This document shows, piece by piece, positions 41,438-50,831 of a stretch of DNA of 64,000 nt. Source of the stretch: Ruania alba (GTDB taxonomy: Bacteria > Actinomycetota > Actinomycetes > Actinomycetales > Beutenbergiaceae); contig NZ_FNTX01000002.1 of the NCBI RefSeq assembly GCF_900105765.1, forward strand, positions 1,426,001 through 1,490,000, in the 5' to 3' direction. The position numbers and the translations under genes were made by a program. How positions within the stretch are numbered: the stretch's first letter is position 1; every line of letters begins with the position of its first letter. A model generated the notes under the pieces. The model searched no databases. It had not been told where the DNA came from and saw only the letters and a list, made by a program, of their open reading frames with translations.

Positions 41438-42166
41438 CTACTGGGCTGCGAGCCACCCGGCCAGCCGGTCCGGCCGGTCGGTGATGATGCCGTCCACCCC
41501 CGCAGCCACCAGCGGAGCCCACTCGGCCGAGTCGTTCGAGGTCCAGGTGAAGATCTGCTGCCCGGCCCCGTGCACCCGGTCAACGGCGTCTGGCCTGGCG
41601 ATCACACTCGCCGAGGTCGGGTTGCATGCCACGGCGTCCAGTTCTGCACACGTCGCGAGCGCCTCGTCGGTGACTTCCTGCACCAGCAGCGCTCGCGGAA
41701 GTTCCGGAGCCAGAGTGGCCAGGGTGCGTAGCATCTCCACCTCGAAGGACTGCGCGATCACCCGTTCGGTGACACCTGCCGACGCGAGCTGTGCGAGCAG
41801 TGCCTGCGTCGGTTCGGGTCGCCAGGCCCCCTTCAGCTCCAGCAGCAGCCCGACCTCCGGGAACCGCCCCAGCAGGTCCACCACATCGGCGAACAACGGC
41901 AGAGCCGTGCCGGCGAAGCCGGGATCGAACCAGGAGCCGGCATCCAGGTGCTTCACGTCGGTGGCGCGCATCTCGGCGACGATGCCGGCGCCGTCGGTGG
42001 TGCGGTCCACGGCGGCGTCGTGGATCACCACAGCCGATCCGTCCCCGCCCACCTGCACGTCGATCTCGATGAAGTGGGCTCCACCGAACGCGGCAGCAGC
42101 GAACGCGGGCAGGGTGTTCTCCGGGGCGACGGAGGAGTTGCCGCGATGGGCGACGATCTGGGTCAC
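41438..42166 (-). CDS. Glycerophosphodiester phosphodiesterase family protein
   Basis: A 242-residue TIM barrel. HRGNSSVAPENTLPAF supplies the catalytic His and Glu, HFIEIDVQVGGDGSAVVIHDAAVDRTTDG the metal ligands and second His, then LLLELKG and a C-terminal ADGIITDRPDRL-like end (AAGVDGIITDRPDRL). It would cleave glycerophosphodiesters to glycerol-3-phosphate and alcohol. No signal peptide, so cytoplasmic. Confidence 0.9.
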   Translation of the reverse strand: MTQIVAHRGNSSVAPENTLPAFAAAAFGGAHFIEIDVQVGGDGSAVVIHDAAVDRTTDGAGIVAEMRATDVKHLDAGSWFDPGFAGTALPLFADVVDLLGRFPEVGLLLELKGAWRPEPTQALLAQLASAGVTERVIAQSFEVEMLRTLATLAPELPRALLVQEVTDEALATCAELDAVACNPTSASVIARPDAVDRVHGAGQQIFTWTSNDSAEWAPLVAAGVDGIITDRPDRLAGWLAAQ

Positions 42167-42868
42167 AAGAGTCTCCTGTCTCTGGCTCTAGCTGACACCG
42201 TACGACGCGCCGCCGACACTGGCGTGGAGGTGGTGGGAACCGTCGCCGGGGATTCAGGCAACGTTCACTTCCGCGACCGCAGTGGCAGGCGCGCTACGCG
42301 CCCGGGCCGCGCAACTCGTTCGACGACTTCCAGCAGCTTGCTGGGCACGCAGTTGGAACGCACGCGATACAAAGTGGGCTTCCCGACCCGGGGACGTCCG
42401 TCCCAAGCCTGATTGTTCAACCTCTGCACCTGGCTCCGGCTCAGCGAGCCGAAACCAGCCACTCGTTCCTGCGCCCAGCTCTCTCTTCACGAAGAGATCG
42501 ACACGACGTCCAAGCAATCGAGACTGGCGACGTACGACGAGAATATTGGCCGCAGTACAGAAACTCACCCGGGTACATCTCGGTGTCCCGGGTACCGCGG
42601 TGGCCGCGGCCCGGCAAAGAGAGGGTGCCGTCGAGCTGGTGTATCGAGAGACCAGCGGGGCGCTCGGGCAGACGCTGTTTCACCGGAGGGGACTGCGATC
42701 CGCAACTTCCGATCTGTGATCGGGATGCGTCGATGATGGAGTACACGCGAGCCATCCTGGCCCGTGTGTCTACGTTAGTCAGGTCCGCAACAGAACTGGG
42801 CGTTCGGAGCGATGGCGGTGATGCCACACTCGACCAGTCTTTTCATCACCCCCCCTATTCCTCCTCCA
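42167..42868. other. 702-bp stretch without a supported gene
   Basis: All frames are short or lack family features. On the plus strand a frame near 42560-42719 reads like coding sequence (GAVELVYRETSGALGQ) and could be a relic of a longer protein, but it is cut off on both sides. Base composition falls towards the sugar operon on the right, so this may be the scarred edge of a transferred block. No tRNA, hairpin or promoter stands out. Confidence 0.4.
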
Positions 42869-43738
42869 TCAACCCTTCACTGCCCCAGCCGCCAGTCCGT
42901 CAATGAGTTGTCGACGTAGGGAAATGAAGATCAGGATCGTAGGGAGAGCCGCAAGCATAGTCCCTGCGAGCACAAGGCCATACTCCGTGGAGAATGCCGT
43001 ACGCAGTGAGTTTAAACCTAGCGGAAGGGTGTACATAGATGAATCGGACACGAATGTTGCCGGCCACAGGAAGTCGTTGTACACGGCTAGGAAGAACCAA
43101 ACGAAAAGGGCGCCGATGGCAGGGCGAATAAGTGGCAGAACCACGGTGATAAAAATACGGAACTCTCTTGCGCCATCAACACGCGCGGACTCGATCACTT
43201 CCGATGGCACTCCCAGGATGAACTGGCGCATCATGAATACACCAAAAGCTGGCAGCAAGAACGGAATCGCATAGGTGAAATAGCTATTGGCCAGCCCAAG
43301 TCGCGTGATCTCTACGAACAAGGGGACCAAGATGATGGCAAATGGAACCATGAGTGCAGACAACACAATGTTGAACAGTACTCTTTCGCCAGGGAATCGG
43401 TACTTGGCGAATCCGAACCCTGCCAGTGCGGCAAGGAATGTCGAAACGGCCGCCGTAGATGAAGCGACAAGCGCGCTCGTTATGAACCATCTTGCGAATG
43501 GTGCACGCGTGAGCAGCTCGGAGTAATTCTCAACCGTCGGGTTGGAAGGAACGATCTGCGGAGGCGTAATGAAGATATCCTCTAGTGGCTTGAATGAGCC
43601 GGAGAGTGCCCAGAGGAGTGGGACGAACGAGACGACCAGCCAGAAGCCCAGTGCGATGTGGGTTAGGGCCGGCGGCCTACGGCGTACACTTGATCCGCTA
43701 TTGGCTCGCTTCGCTTCGGACATCTTTGCGAAAGTCAC
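42869..43738 (-). CDS. ABC sugar permease (MalG type)
   Basis: A 289-residue permease with six helices and the EAA loop ESARVDGAREFRIFITVVLPLI. NPTVENYSELLTRAPFARWF is the extracytoplasmic region typical of MalG-type subunits. The GTG overlaps the stop of the partner permease (GTGA), with GGGAG five bases upstream. Codon use is clearly less GC-rich than in the rib genes. It is the last gene of the six-gene operon. Confidence 0.88.
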   Translation of the reverse strand: MTFAKMSEAKRANSGSSVRRRPPALTHIALGFWLVVSFVPLLWALSGSFKPLEDIFITPPQIVPSNPTVENYSELLTRAPFARWFITSALVASSTAAVSTFLAALAGFGFAKYRFPGERVLFNIVLSALMVPFAIILVPLFVEITRLGLANSYFTYAIPFLLPAFGVFMMRQFILGVPSEVIESARVDGAREFRIFITVVLPLIRPAIGALFVWFFLAVYNDFLWPATFVSDSSMYTLPLGLNSLRTAFSTEYGLVLAGTMLAALPTILIFISLRRQLIDGLAAGAVKG

Positions 43739-44667
43739 TTCGACTCCCTTCCTACTCCGAACGCTGAAGCGATCACCCGCGATGCCGCGAATACCGTGAT
43801 GAACAGCAGCACACCTGCGGCCGCAGCGAGACCGAACTGCTGTCGTACGAACGCGGCGCGGTAGATAAACATGGTGAGGCTGATGGAGGCATTGCCCGGG
43901 CCCCCATCAGTGAGGATATACGGCTCCTCAAATATCTGGGCGGTTCCCGTCAGCACGATCACGACAACGAACGCTGTCACCGGACGCAGCATCGGAATTG
44001 TGACACTGAAGAACTGACGAACAGGGGAAGCGCCGTCTATCGAACTCGCTTCATACAGCTCACGGGGAATGTTCTGTAGCCCGGCGAGAAAAAAGATCAT
44101 CAAGTAGCCGGAATACCGCCAGATCAATATAATTATGATGGTCAATCGAGCCAGCACAGGAGCATCCAGCCAGCCGACAGGTGGCAACCCCAAGACTGCG
44201 CTTAGTATGGAGTTTACCAAGCCGGTCTGAGTATCGAACAGTATATTGAACAGTAAGGCGACGATGACCGGAGAAAGTACTACGGGCAAGAAGAATGAGG
44301 TCCGAAAGAATCCTCTCCATCGAACGCCTCTACTATTAAGAAGAGCTGCCAGCACGAGTGCGATCGGTATGACCAACAGCAAGGCTCCAGCAACATACCA
44401 TCCTGTGTTTGCCGCCGCTGCACGGAAGTCGTCGCTGCGGAGAAGGGTGGCGTAGTTCTCAAGGCCGACCCAACTAGGTGTCCCGATTCCCGCCCATGAA
44501 TGCAAGCTCAAATGAACGGCGAACAGACCTGGGCCAGCGATGAATGCAGCGAAAACAAGGTAGAAGGGCGCAATGAAGACGTAGGGCGCCAATCGCGTTC
44601 TTGTCCACTTTCTCCTTCTGCGGCGTTCATGTACATCGACTGCTTTGCCCGCTTCGACGGCACTCAT
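43735..44667 (-). CDS. ABC sugar permease (MalF/UgpA type)
   Basis: A 310-residue permease: basic N-terminus, first helix LAPYVFIAPFYLVFAAFIAGPGLF, and EAA loop ELYEASSIDGASPVRQFFSVTIPML. It pairs with the following permease. No ATPase gene lies in the operon, so a shared MsiK/MsmX-type ATPase is needed. Starts 3 bp after the binding-protein stop. Confidence 0.88.
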   Translation of the reverse strand: MSAVEAGKAVDVHERRRRRKWTRTRLAPYVFIAPFYLVFAAFIAGPGLFAVHLSLHSWAGIGTPSWVGLENYATLLRSDDFRAAAANTGWYVAGALLLVIPIALVLAALLNSRGVRWRGFFRTSFFLPVVLSPVIVALLFNILFDTQTGLVNSILSAVLGLPPVGWLDAPVLARLTIIIILIWRYSGYLMIFFLAGLQNIPRELYEASSIDGASPVRQFFSVTIPMLRPVTAFVVVIVLTGTAQIFEEPYILTDGGPGNASISLTMFIYRAAFVRQQFGLAAAAGVLLFITVFAASRVIASAFGVGRESK

Positions 44668-44670
44668 TGG

Positions 44671-45990
44671 TCAGGAGGCCATCTGGCTCTCGGCGCGAGC
44701 TGCCGCCCCCTGGATGGCTTGAGCAGCTGTCTCCCGACCGGTGAGGGCGCTCTGGATCGCGGTCTCAAGTTCGTCAATGACAATAGATGAGTTGGGGCTC
44801 TGGAACATATCCGGAGCGTCGACTGCGATAGTGCTGTAAATATCCATGACACGCTGTCCGCCCAGGAAGTCATCGGTCTTGTCGATAACTTCGGGAACGT
44901 CCCAGGCTGATTTCATTGTCGGCAGGTATCCGGTCGTTCTAAAACGGTCGACCTGTCCGTCCAGAGTTCCGTAGGCGTCCTGTAGTAACAGTAGGGCAGC
45001 GTCGCGCACCGGAGAGTCTTTTGATACAGCGAATCCCGTGCCACCCGACGTGCTCGTGCTAAATCCGCCCGCCTCGAAACGCGGCAATGGGGCGATCTCC
45101 CACTTTCCGGCCTGTTCTGGAGCGTTTGCCTGGAGGATGAAAGTATTGAACCAGTCGGGCATGAAGTAGGCTGCAACTCGGTCTTGTTTGAGAAGTGATG
45201 TTCCTGGTCCGCCGTAGAAGTCGCTCACGACCATGAACGTGCCGTTTTCTGCGCCATCCACCAGAAGTTGGAGCGCCTCGACCGCCTCCGCGCTGTCGAT
45301 GGTCAGGTTTCCATCAGAATCGAACATACCGCCGCCACGTTGCAGCAGCAGGATTTCGAACCAGGTGATATCGGCGTTGCCGATGACGCCCAGACTTATT
45401 CCGTGCCGCTCGGATATCTCCCCTCCAATCCGTATGTAGTCTGTCCAGGTTTCTGGTTCTGGTATCGAATACTGTTCCCATAGGTCTGTGCGCTTGTACA
45501 GGGTGACCAGCGGAAACTGAGACTCCATCGCGTAAACCTTGCCATCGTCTGTGTACGGCGCAACCCTCGCTTCGAAGAACTCGTCACGGGGTGCGCCCAT
45601 AGCTTCGGTCAGGTCGACCAGGGTTTCGGCGGCGATGTGGTTTGTCATGAACCTGGGAAAGCTCTTGATTTCGATCCCAAGAAGACCGGGAAGTGCGCCA
45701 CTGGCTGAGTATGCGGTCAATGCCTTGGTGGTGATGTCGTCGGCGGAGGACTGTAGCTCAGTGATCTCGTACTCGTACGGACTGTCGTTGAGGGCAGCCG
45801 CACGTTGGGCGAAGAACTCTGTGAACTCGGCTGCGTTGCTCCACACTGGGACAGAGACCGGTCCTGACGTCGCCTGCTCAGGTTCACTCGAGCCAGCGCA
45901 GGAGGCGAGTAGTGGAGCGATCGCCGCTGCCGCGGTGATTCCGAGTGCAGAGCGTCTCGTGATCCTGGGAGTTGGGATATTGGCATTCAT
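44671..45990 (-). CDS. Extracellular solute-binding lipoprotein, Tat-type signal
   Basis: A 439-residue family 1 binding protein. The N-terminus ITRRSALGITAAAAIAPLLASC combines a twin-arginine pair with a lipobox Cys at about residue 30. The body contains LPGLLGIEIKSFPRFM, YAMESQFPLVTLYKRTDLW and GGTGFAVSKDSPVRDAALLLLQDAYG, typical of CUT1 sugar receptors. ATG 45990 is preferred, with AAAGGG upstream. The ligand is unknown; neighbouring ThuA and Gfo/Idh genes suggest a disaccharide. Confidence 0.87.
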   Translation of the reverse strand: MNANIPTPRITRRSALGITAAAAIAPLLASCAGSSEPEQATSGPVSVPVWSNAAEFTEFFAQRAAALNDSPYEYEITELQSSADDITTKALTAYSASGALPGLLGIEIKSFPRFMTNHIAAETLVDLTEAMGAPRDEFFEARVAPYTDDGKVYAMESQFPLVTLYKRTDLWEQYSIPEPETWTDYIRIGGEISERHGISLGVIGNADITWFEILLLQRGGGMFDSDGNLTIDSAEAVEALQLLVDGAENGTFMVVSDFYGGPGTSLLKQDRVAAYFMPDWFNTFILQANAPEQAGKWEIAPLPRFEAGGFSTSTSGGTGFAVSKDSPVRDAALLLLQDAYGTLDGQVDRFRTTGYLPTMKSAWDVPEVIDKTDDFLGGQRVMDIYSTIAVDAPDMFQSPNSSIVIDELETAIQSALTGRETAAQAIQGAAARAESQMAS

Positions 45991-46027
45991 CGTGGTGACC
46001 CTTTCTGCTCGCTTCGTCGCGAGTCGG

Positions 46028-47083
46028 TCATGCCGAGGGAACTCGGAGAGTTGTCGTGCGGTCGATGAGGGGCAACGTGAGGAGGGATCGGGTGTTGGCA
46101 GACTGGTAGGCGCCAAGTAGAAGTTCGGTGGTGGCATGTCCGCGGTCGGCGTCGATCACGCTTGGCACTTCTGCTCTGGTGGCGTGGAGAATCTCGTGCA
46201 CCGAGTCAATAAAGGCATCTGTGTAGTTGTAGCTGCTCGTGTTCGCCTTGTCTTGCTGAATCAGGTACGTGCGTACGAGGTCGTTCTCGTCGCCGTCTCG
46301 CAAGACCAGGTTGGCGCTGTTTGGTGCTAACCGCATGACACCATCAGTCCCGGTGACAATGAGGCCGGCGCCTGACAGATGTGAGCTTGATCGGATGAGA
46401 ACGAGCGCGTCGTTGGGAAAGCCGATTTGAAGGAGCATCTCGTCTTCGACGAGGTGGCCGTAGCGCGTCTTTCCGGACTGCTGCGCGGCAGCGAACAGCC
46501 ATGATGCAGGCGGGTCGTTGAGCAGGTGGCAGGCCATGTCGACCCAGTGGCTGCCCCAGGACATGAGGTCCCAGCCGCCTCCGACGAAACCTTCGATGCG
46601 TAAGATGGTGCCGAGGTGGCCATCGTCGATGAGTTGCTTGGCACCGCGGTATGGCTGTTCGAAGCGGCGCTGATGATTGACGAAGAGTCGTACCCCTGCG
46701 TCTGAAGCGGCGCGGACCATCTCGTCAATCTCGTTCAAGCTGACGGCCATGGGCTTTTCGCAAAGTATGGTCTGCACACCTGACCCGATCGCCTGCAACA
46801 CCATTTGGTGGTGAAGTGTCGGCCACGTGCATATGCTCAAAACGTCGATCTGCTCATGTGCTAGGAGGTCGCCCAAGGAACCGTATGCGGTTGCATTCTG
46901 GTTCTGGGCAGCGAGGGCCTCCGCGTTCTGAATCTGAATGTCCGCGACGGCCGTGAGGGTGGTGTCGGGATGAACTGCATAGGCGTTGGCGTGCGCCTGG
47001 CCGATTGAGAAGCCCTCGAGGTTCTGGTTGGTCTTCGCAACGGGAGCGCCCGCTCCGACGATGGCTGCTCGATAGGTCATCAT
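46028..47083 (-). CDS. Gfo/Idh/MocA-family dehydrogenase
   Basis: A 351-residue NAD(P)-dependent dehydrogenase. Start YRAAIVGAGAPVAKTNQNLEGFSIGQAHANAYAVHP has an insertion between the Gly-rich loop and the helix. The EKP motif is ILCEKPMAVSL, and the active-site region WDLMSWGSHWVDMACHLLND carries Asp and His. With ThuA next to it, it resembles ThuB-like enzymes that oxidise the C3 hydroxyl of disaccharides. Its ATG overlaps the ThuA stop (ATGA). Confidence 0.87.
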   Translation of the reverse strand: MMTYRAAIVGAGAPVAKTNQNLEGFSIGQAHANAYAVHPDTTLTAVADIQIQNAEALAAQNQNATAYGSLGDLLAHEQIDVLSICTWPTLHHQMVLQAIGSGVQTILCEKPMAVSLNEIDEMVRAASDAGVRLFVNHQRRFEQPYRGAKQLIDDGHLGTILRIEGFVGGGWDLMSWGSHWVDMACHLLNDPPASWLFAAAQQSGKTRYGHLVEDEMLLQIGFPNDALVLIRSSSHLSGAGLIVTGTDGVMRLAPNSANLVLRDGDENDLVRTYLIQQDKANTSSYNYTDAFIDSVHEILHATRAEVPSVIDADRGHATTELLLGAYQSANTRSLLTLPLIDRTTTLRVPSA

Positions 47084-47772
47084 CGCTCCTGCAACTGGTG
47101 GTCATCGGCGATCACGGACGAGATTCCAGCCCAGAGGTGGCTCCGGATCATCGAGTTTTCGTACGTCGTTGGCTCGTGTCCGAGGGAGGTGTACCACGTT
47201 CGTGCGGCACCGACCTTCGATCGCCAGGCAATCGGGTGGTCAGCGCCCATGCTCGAGTCCTCAGGGTCGTAGGTCCCTTCATCGACGGTAAGGAGTACCT
47301 CCACGTCAGCTCGGGGATTGCGATCGAACGCGTACCACTCATCGGTCCAGCGCCATTGTGCAGGCAACATGCTGACCGATGGGTCGTCGGGTCGTTCCAC
47401 AGTCACCGTCGCGGTCTGTAACTGGCGCTTCGTCGGATGGCTGCGGAAGCGTGCACCGACAAGCTCGTCAAAAAGTGCCCAGTCACGCTCACAGTCGGAG
47501 GCAGCGTGTATGCCTGCAAACCCTCCTCCGCGTGCTGTGTAGCCTTCATAGGCGCTCCGCTGTGTCGCGTCGAGCAGACCTGTGCCGGAGGTGTGCGCCC
47601 ACACCACGGCAAGAGCATCGTTCAAGTTCTGCTCCGTGAAGATCGTCGAATCGTCAGTCGCGACAAACGGAATCGCGTTCTCCTTCGCCATGTCGCCGAT
47701 AGCGCGCACGGTGGCGTCAATGCACGTGTGCCGAAAGCCGACGGTTCCCGAGAATATGATGAGTCGTCCCAC
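47080..47772 (-). CDS. ThuA-domain protein
   Basis: A protein of about 230 residues with the ThuA fold, a class I glutamine amidotransferase-like sandwich: LIIFSGTVGFRHTCIDATVRAIGDMA, ALAVVWAHTSGTGLLDATQRSAYEGYTARGGGFAGIHAASDCE, then DEWYAFDRNPRADVEVLLTVDE and HPIAWRSKVGAARTWYTSLGHEPTTYEN. ThuA with ThuB is needed for use of trehalose-type disaccharides through 3-keto intermediates in rhizobia. GTG 47772 with GAGAGG upstream; GTG 47778 is also possible. Confidence 0.85.
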   Translation of the reverse strand: MGRLIIFSGTVGFRHTCIDATVRAIGDMAKENAIPFVATDDSTIFTEQNLNDALAVVWAHTSGTGLLDATQRSAYEGYTARGGGFAGIHAASDCERDWALFDELVGARFRSHPTKRQLQTATVTVERPDDPSVSMLPAQWRWTDEWYAFDRNPRADVEVLLTVDEGTYDPEDSSMGADHPIAWRSKVGAARTWYTSLGHEPTTYENSMIRSHLWAGISSVIADDHQLQER

Positions 47773-47815
47773 CGTCACAACCTCTCTGTTTAGTACCGTG
47801 CTGAGCAATTGATGG

Positions 47816-48667
47816 TCAGCGTTCTGCGCCGAGGCGACTAAGGTATGTTGCTGAATCGAGCACGGCTTCGTCGCCACCGATCTCAAGCGTGGTATGACCG
47901 TCGAACCCGGCCCCTTCCAGAGCCCGGAACGCGCCCTCGATGTCGATCACACCGGAACCGAGCGCGATCGGGGACATGCCGCAGCCATAGATCGTGCCCC
48001 GGCGTTCCTCCCACTCGCTGCCGAGGTCCTTCCAGTGGACATGCTGGATCTTCTCGCCGAACGTACGCACATACTCGACCGGATCGGTGCCGGCCAGCCA
48101 GATATTCCCGGTGTCGAGGTTGAGCGCGAGGGCGGGGGAGTCGATCCGCTCGAGCAGGGCCGATGTGCCGTCGATAGTGCCGGTGATCGGACCGTGTGGT
48201 TCGAGCAGGATGGTCACGCCGTGGTCCTCAGCCACCCGTAACGGCTCGTGCAACTTCTCCGCGATCGTGAAGACGGCTTCTTTCTGATCGAGGTTCTTCC
48301 CGAACGGTGTGACCGGCTCACCCTCGGTGGTGATGACATGGGGCACGCCGATCGTGGCGGCGGACCGGACAGCCTTGATGATCTCTGCCGTGCCGTACCG
48401 CCACGGGGCGGCGGCGTCCAGCAGGTCGGAGTGCGCGCAGTACGAGGTGATCTGCAGCCCGCGGTCCTCGAACAGCCTCTTCAGGTCGAACGGGTTGGAG
48501 TCGAGACTCGCGACCGCACTGAACCCGAAGTGGTTCCCCAGGACGGCACCGTCCGACGTGTCGGTCACGTCGGCGTAGGTGAAGCCCCAGTCCCGGATCC
48601 GGTCGAGCTGGTGGTCGAGAGTTGAAAACGGGTCGACGAGGGCGAAGCAACCGATTTTGATAGCCAC
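47816..48667 (-). CDS. Sugar phosphate isomerase/epimerase (xylose isomerase-like TIM barrel)
   Basis: A 283-residue TIM barrel, first gene of the operon. Seen are FTYADVTDTSDGAVLG, GLQITSYCAHSDLLDAAAPW, ITTEGEP, ILLEPHGPITGTIDGT (metal-binding Glu), LALNLDTGNIWLAG, IQHVHWKDLGSEW and TTLEIGGDEAV (second Glu). The GTG start has AGGAGGAG eight bases upstream. Its GC content is higher than that of the four genes at the far end of the operon, so the operon may be a mosaic. Divergent from the AraC regulator. Confidence 0.87.
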   Translation of the reverse strand: MAIKIGCFALVDPFSTLDHQLDRIRDWGFTYADVTDTSDGAVLGNHFGFSAVASLDSNPFDLKRLFEDRGLQITSYCAHSDLLDAAAPWRYGTAEIIKAVRSAATIGVPHVITTEGEPVTPFGKNLDQKEAVFTIAEKLHEPLRVAEDHGVTILLEPHGPITGTIDGTSALLERIDSPALALNLDTGNIWLAGTDPVEYVRTFGEKIQHVHWKDLGSEWEERRGTIYGCGMSPIALGSGVIDIEGAFRALEGAGFDGHTTLEIGGDEAVLDSATYLSRLGAER

Positions 48668-48853
48668 GTATGGGTCTCCTCCTCATTGAGTCGGGCCGTG
48701 TTGCCCGTAACTACTGACGATGAGGCTAGGACTCAGAACTTCTCGATGTCGTTCGACTTCGACCAGTGATGAATCGTGAACATCGATATCGTTGCCGCAG
48801 AGCATGGCCTCCGCCTAGGTTCGACGTCAGGAAGGGCTCGAGGAGGAGGCCGT

Positions 48854-49897
48854 ATGCCCACACAGAACGACGCCATGGCAATGGGTCGCAACGGCGGTGC
48901 CAACCCGGCGACGTTCGAGGCGCCCACAGGAACCTTCGTGGCAGACACCTGCGCCCCGCTGAGGGAGGCGGGCGCCAGCGGCGAGATCGACCTCTGGGCG
49001 TTCGGCCGGGGTACCTACCCGGGTGAGCCGATCGCGTCGGACGTGCTTCCGCAACTGAAGAACGTCGGTACCTGGGAGATCACCAGGGACCAGACGTGGG
49101 GTCTGGACTGGCACCGCAACGAGGGCATCGAGTTCACCTGCGTCTCGGCGGGTGCCATCCCGTTCTCCTGCGAGGGAGAGGACTTCGATCTCAGTGCCGG
49201 CCACGTGACGGTTACTCGCCCGTGGCAACTACACCGGGTCGGCCGCCCGCATGTGTCCTCGTCCCGACTGACCTGGTTCATCCTCGATGTCGACGTGCGC
49301 CGACCGAACCAGGAGTGGGTGTGGCCCACCTGGCTCCCGATCCCCGCTGACGACATAGCCCGACTCACCGACCTGCTGAGTCTCAACGAACGACCCGTGT
49401 GGCGTGCCAGCAGGGGCCTCCTGACCGCGGTTGACACGCTCGAGCGCACGCTCCGGGGCGAGGTCAGCCAGCCGATGGCACGGATCGCGACCAGCGTGGT
49501 GGAGATCTTCATCGAGCTGCGTGATCTCCTGGAGCACCACGAGCCCGTCCTCGACCCGTACCTGTCCTCGACCGAGCGGACGGTGCACCTCTTCCTCGAG
49601 CGGCTGCGGGAGCGGCTTCAAGAGTGCTGGTCGGTGGACCAGATGGCCGCGGAATGCGGTCTCGGCCGCACCCGATTCGTCCACTATTGCAAGCAGATGA
49701 CGAATCTGACCCCGCAGGAGTACCTGAACCTCGTGCGGATCGAGCACGCGAAGCAGCTGCTCACCACCACGGACCTGCTGGTCTCGGACATCGCGCAGTT
49801 GTGCGGTTTCGCCTCGAGCCAGTACTTCTCGACTCGATTCCGTCGGCTCACCGGGAGGCAACCGGCTCAGCTGCGACGGGACCGGGCCACGGCCTGA
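48854..49897 (+). CDS. AraC-family regulator of the divergent sugar operon
   Basis: A 347-residue regulator. The N-terminal cupin-like sensor (GIEFTCVSAGAIPFSCEGEDFDLSAGHVTVTRPWQLHRVG) is followed by a C-terminal double HTH: WSVDQMAAECGLGRTRFVHYCKQMTNLTPQEYLNLVRIEHA and VSDIAQLCGFASSQYFSTRFRRLTG. ATG 48854 is chosen for AGGAGG upstream. The 186-bp divergent gap to the isomerase gene should hold the regulated promoter. Activation by the imported sugar is inferred. Confidence 0.9.
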   Translation: MPTQNDAMAMGRNGGANPATFEAPTGTFVADTCAPLREAGASGEIDLWAFGRGTYPGEPIASDVLPQLKNVGTWEITRDQTWGLDWHRNEGIEFTCVSAGAIPFSCEGEDFDLSAGHVTVTRPWQLHRVGRPHVSSSRLTWFILDVDVRRPNQEWVWPTWLPIPADDIARLTDLLSLNERPVWRASRGLLTAVDTLERTLRGEVSQPMARIATSVVEIFIELRDLLEHHEPVLDPYLSSTERTVHLFLERLRERLQECWSVDQMAAECGLGRTRFVHYCKQMTNLTPQEYLNLVRIEHAKQLLTTTDLLVSDIAQLCGFASSQYFSTRFRRLTGRQPAQLRRDRATA

Positions 49898-49982
49898 CCA
49901 TTCTCGGTGTATGGCGCGCGACATCCCGGATTCGGTCTGCCCCAGCAGTGACAAGGCCGGGGTGCCCTCGTAGGGTGCCCGT

Positions 49983-50735
49983 ATGAAGGTCATTGCGGTG
50001 TACTCCACCAAGGGTGGGGCGGGGAAGACGTCGGCAGCGGTCAACTTGGCCTCGGAAGCAAGCAAGTCCGGCGCGGTGCTGTTGTGGGACCTGGATGCTC
50101 AGGGGGCGAGCACCTACCTTGCAGGTGTGAAGCCCAAGCTCAAGGGCGGGGTCGCCAAGCTGCTCAAGGGGAGCAACTCGATCTCCGACGTGGCCCGTAA
50201 GTCCGCGTTTCCCCGCGCTGACGGCAGTCACCGGATCGACGTCGTCCCCGCCGATGACTCCTACCGGGAGCTTGAGCTGATGCTTGATGCGGCGAAGGGC
50301 TCGCGGCGCCGACTGCAGAAGGTCCTCAAGGACGCCTCCGGTACCTATGACACCGTCATCCTGGACTGTCCGCCCGGTGCCTCGTTGGTGGCGGAGAACG
50401 CGGTGCGCTCGGCAGATGTCATCGTCACGCCTGTGCCCCCGGCCGCACTGTCGCTCCGTTCGCTGGAGCAGGTGCGCGACATCGTCGCGGATTCCGCGAA
50501 GCCCGCCCCGATCCTGGCCTTCCTCTCCATGGTGGACCGTCGCAAGCTCACCCATCGTCGCGCCGTCGAGGACCTGCCCGCCGAGCACTCCGAGATCGTC
50601 GACGTCGTCGTGCCCGCCAGCGTGGTGGTGGAACGCATGGGGGCCGAACGCGCCCCGGTGGCCGCATTCGCGCCGCGGCACCAGGTGACGGAGGCGTACA
50701 CGCAGTTGTGGAAGCTCGTCGCGCAGCACGCGTGA
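49983..50735 (+). CDS. ParA/MinD-like P-loop ATPase
   Basis: A 250-residue ATPase with the deviant Walker A KGGAGKTS (signature lysine at residue 10), the A-prime motif LLWDLDAQGAST and Walker B VILDCPPGASLVAENAV. These define the ParA family, which positions DNA or protein cargo. There is no parB gene or parS repeat beside it, so it is an orphan ParA rather than the chromosomal partition pair. The ATG follows a GC-rich 85-bp gap after the AraC gene. Confidence 0.9.
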   Translation: MKVIAVYSTKGGAGKTSAAVNLASEASKSGAVLLWDLDAQGASTYLAGVKPKLKGGVAKLLKGSNSISDVARKSAFPRADGSHRIDVVPADDSYRELELMLDAAKGSRRRLQKVLKDASGTYDTVILDCPPGASLVAENAVRSADVIVTPVPPAALSLRSLEQVRDIVADSAKPAPILAFLSMVDRRKLTHRRAVEDLPAEHSEIVDVVVPASVVVERMGAERAPVAAFAPRHQVTEAYTQLWKLVAQHA

Positions 50736-50831
50736 GGGCTGACGCGCCCCTCCCATGCGGGGCCAATCGTTCGCGTCCGGTTTGCAGGTGCGGCGTGAGA
50801 CCCTGCACGCAGGTACGCACATGAGGTTTGG

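Noticed and set aside
49983-50735. Chromosome partition locus or replication origin near the ParA-like gene
   Set aside because: No parB gene, no parS-like repeats, no dnaA or DnaA boxes are visible nearby.
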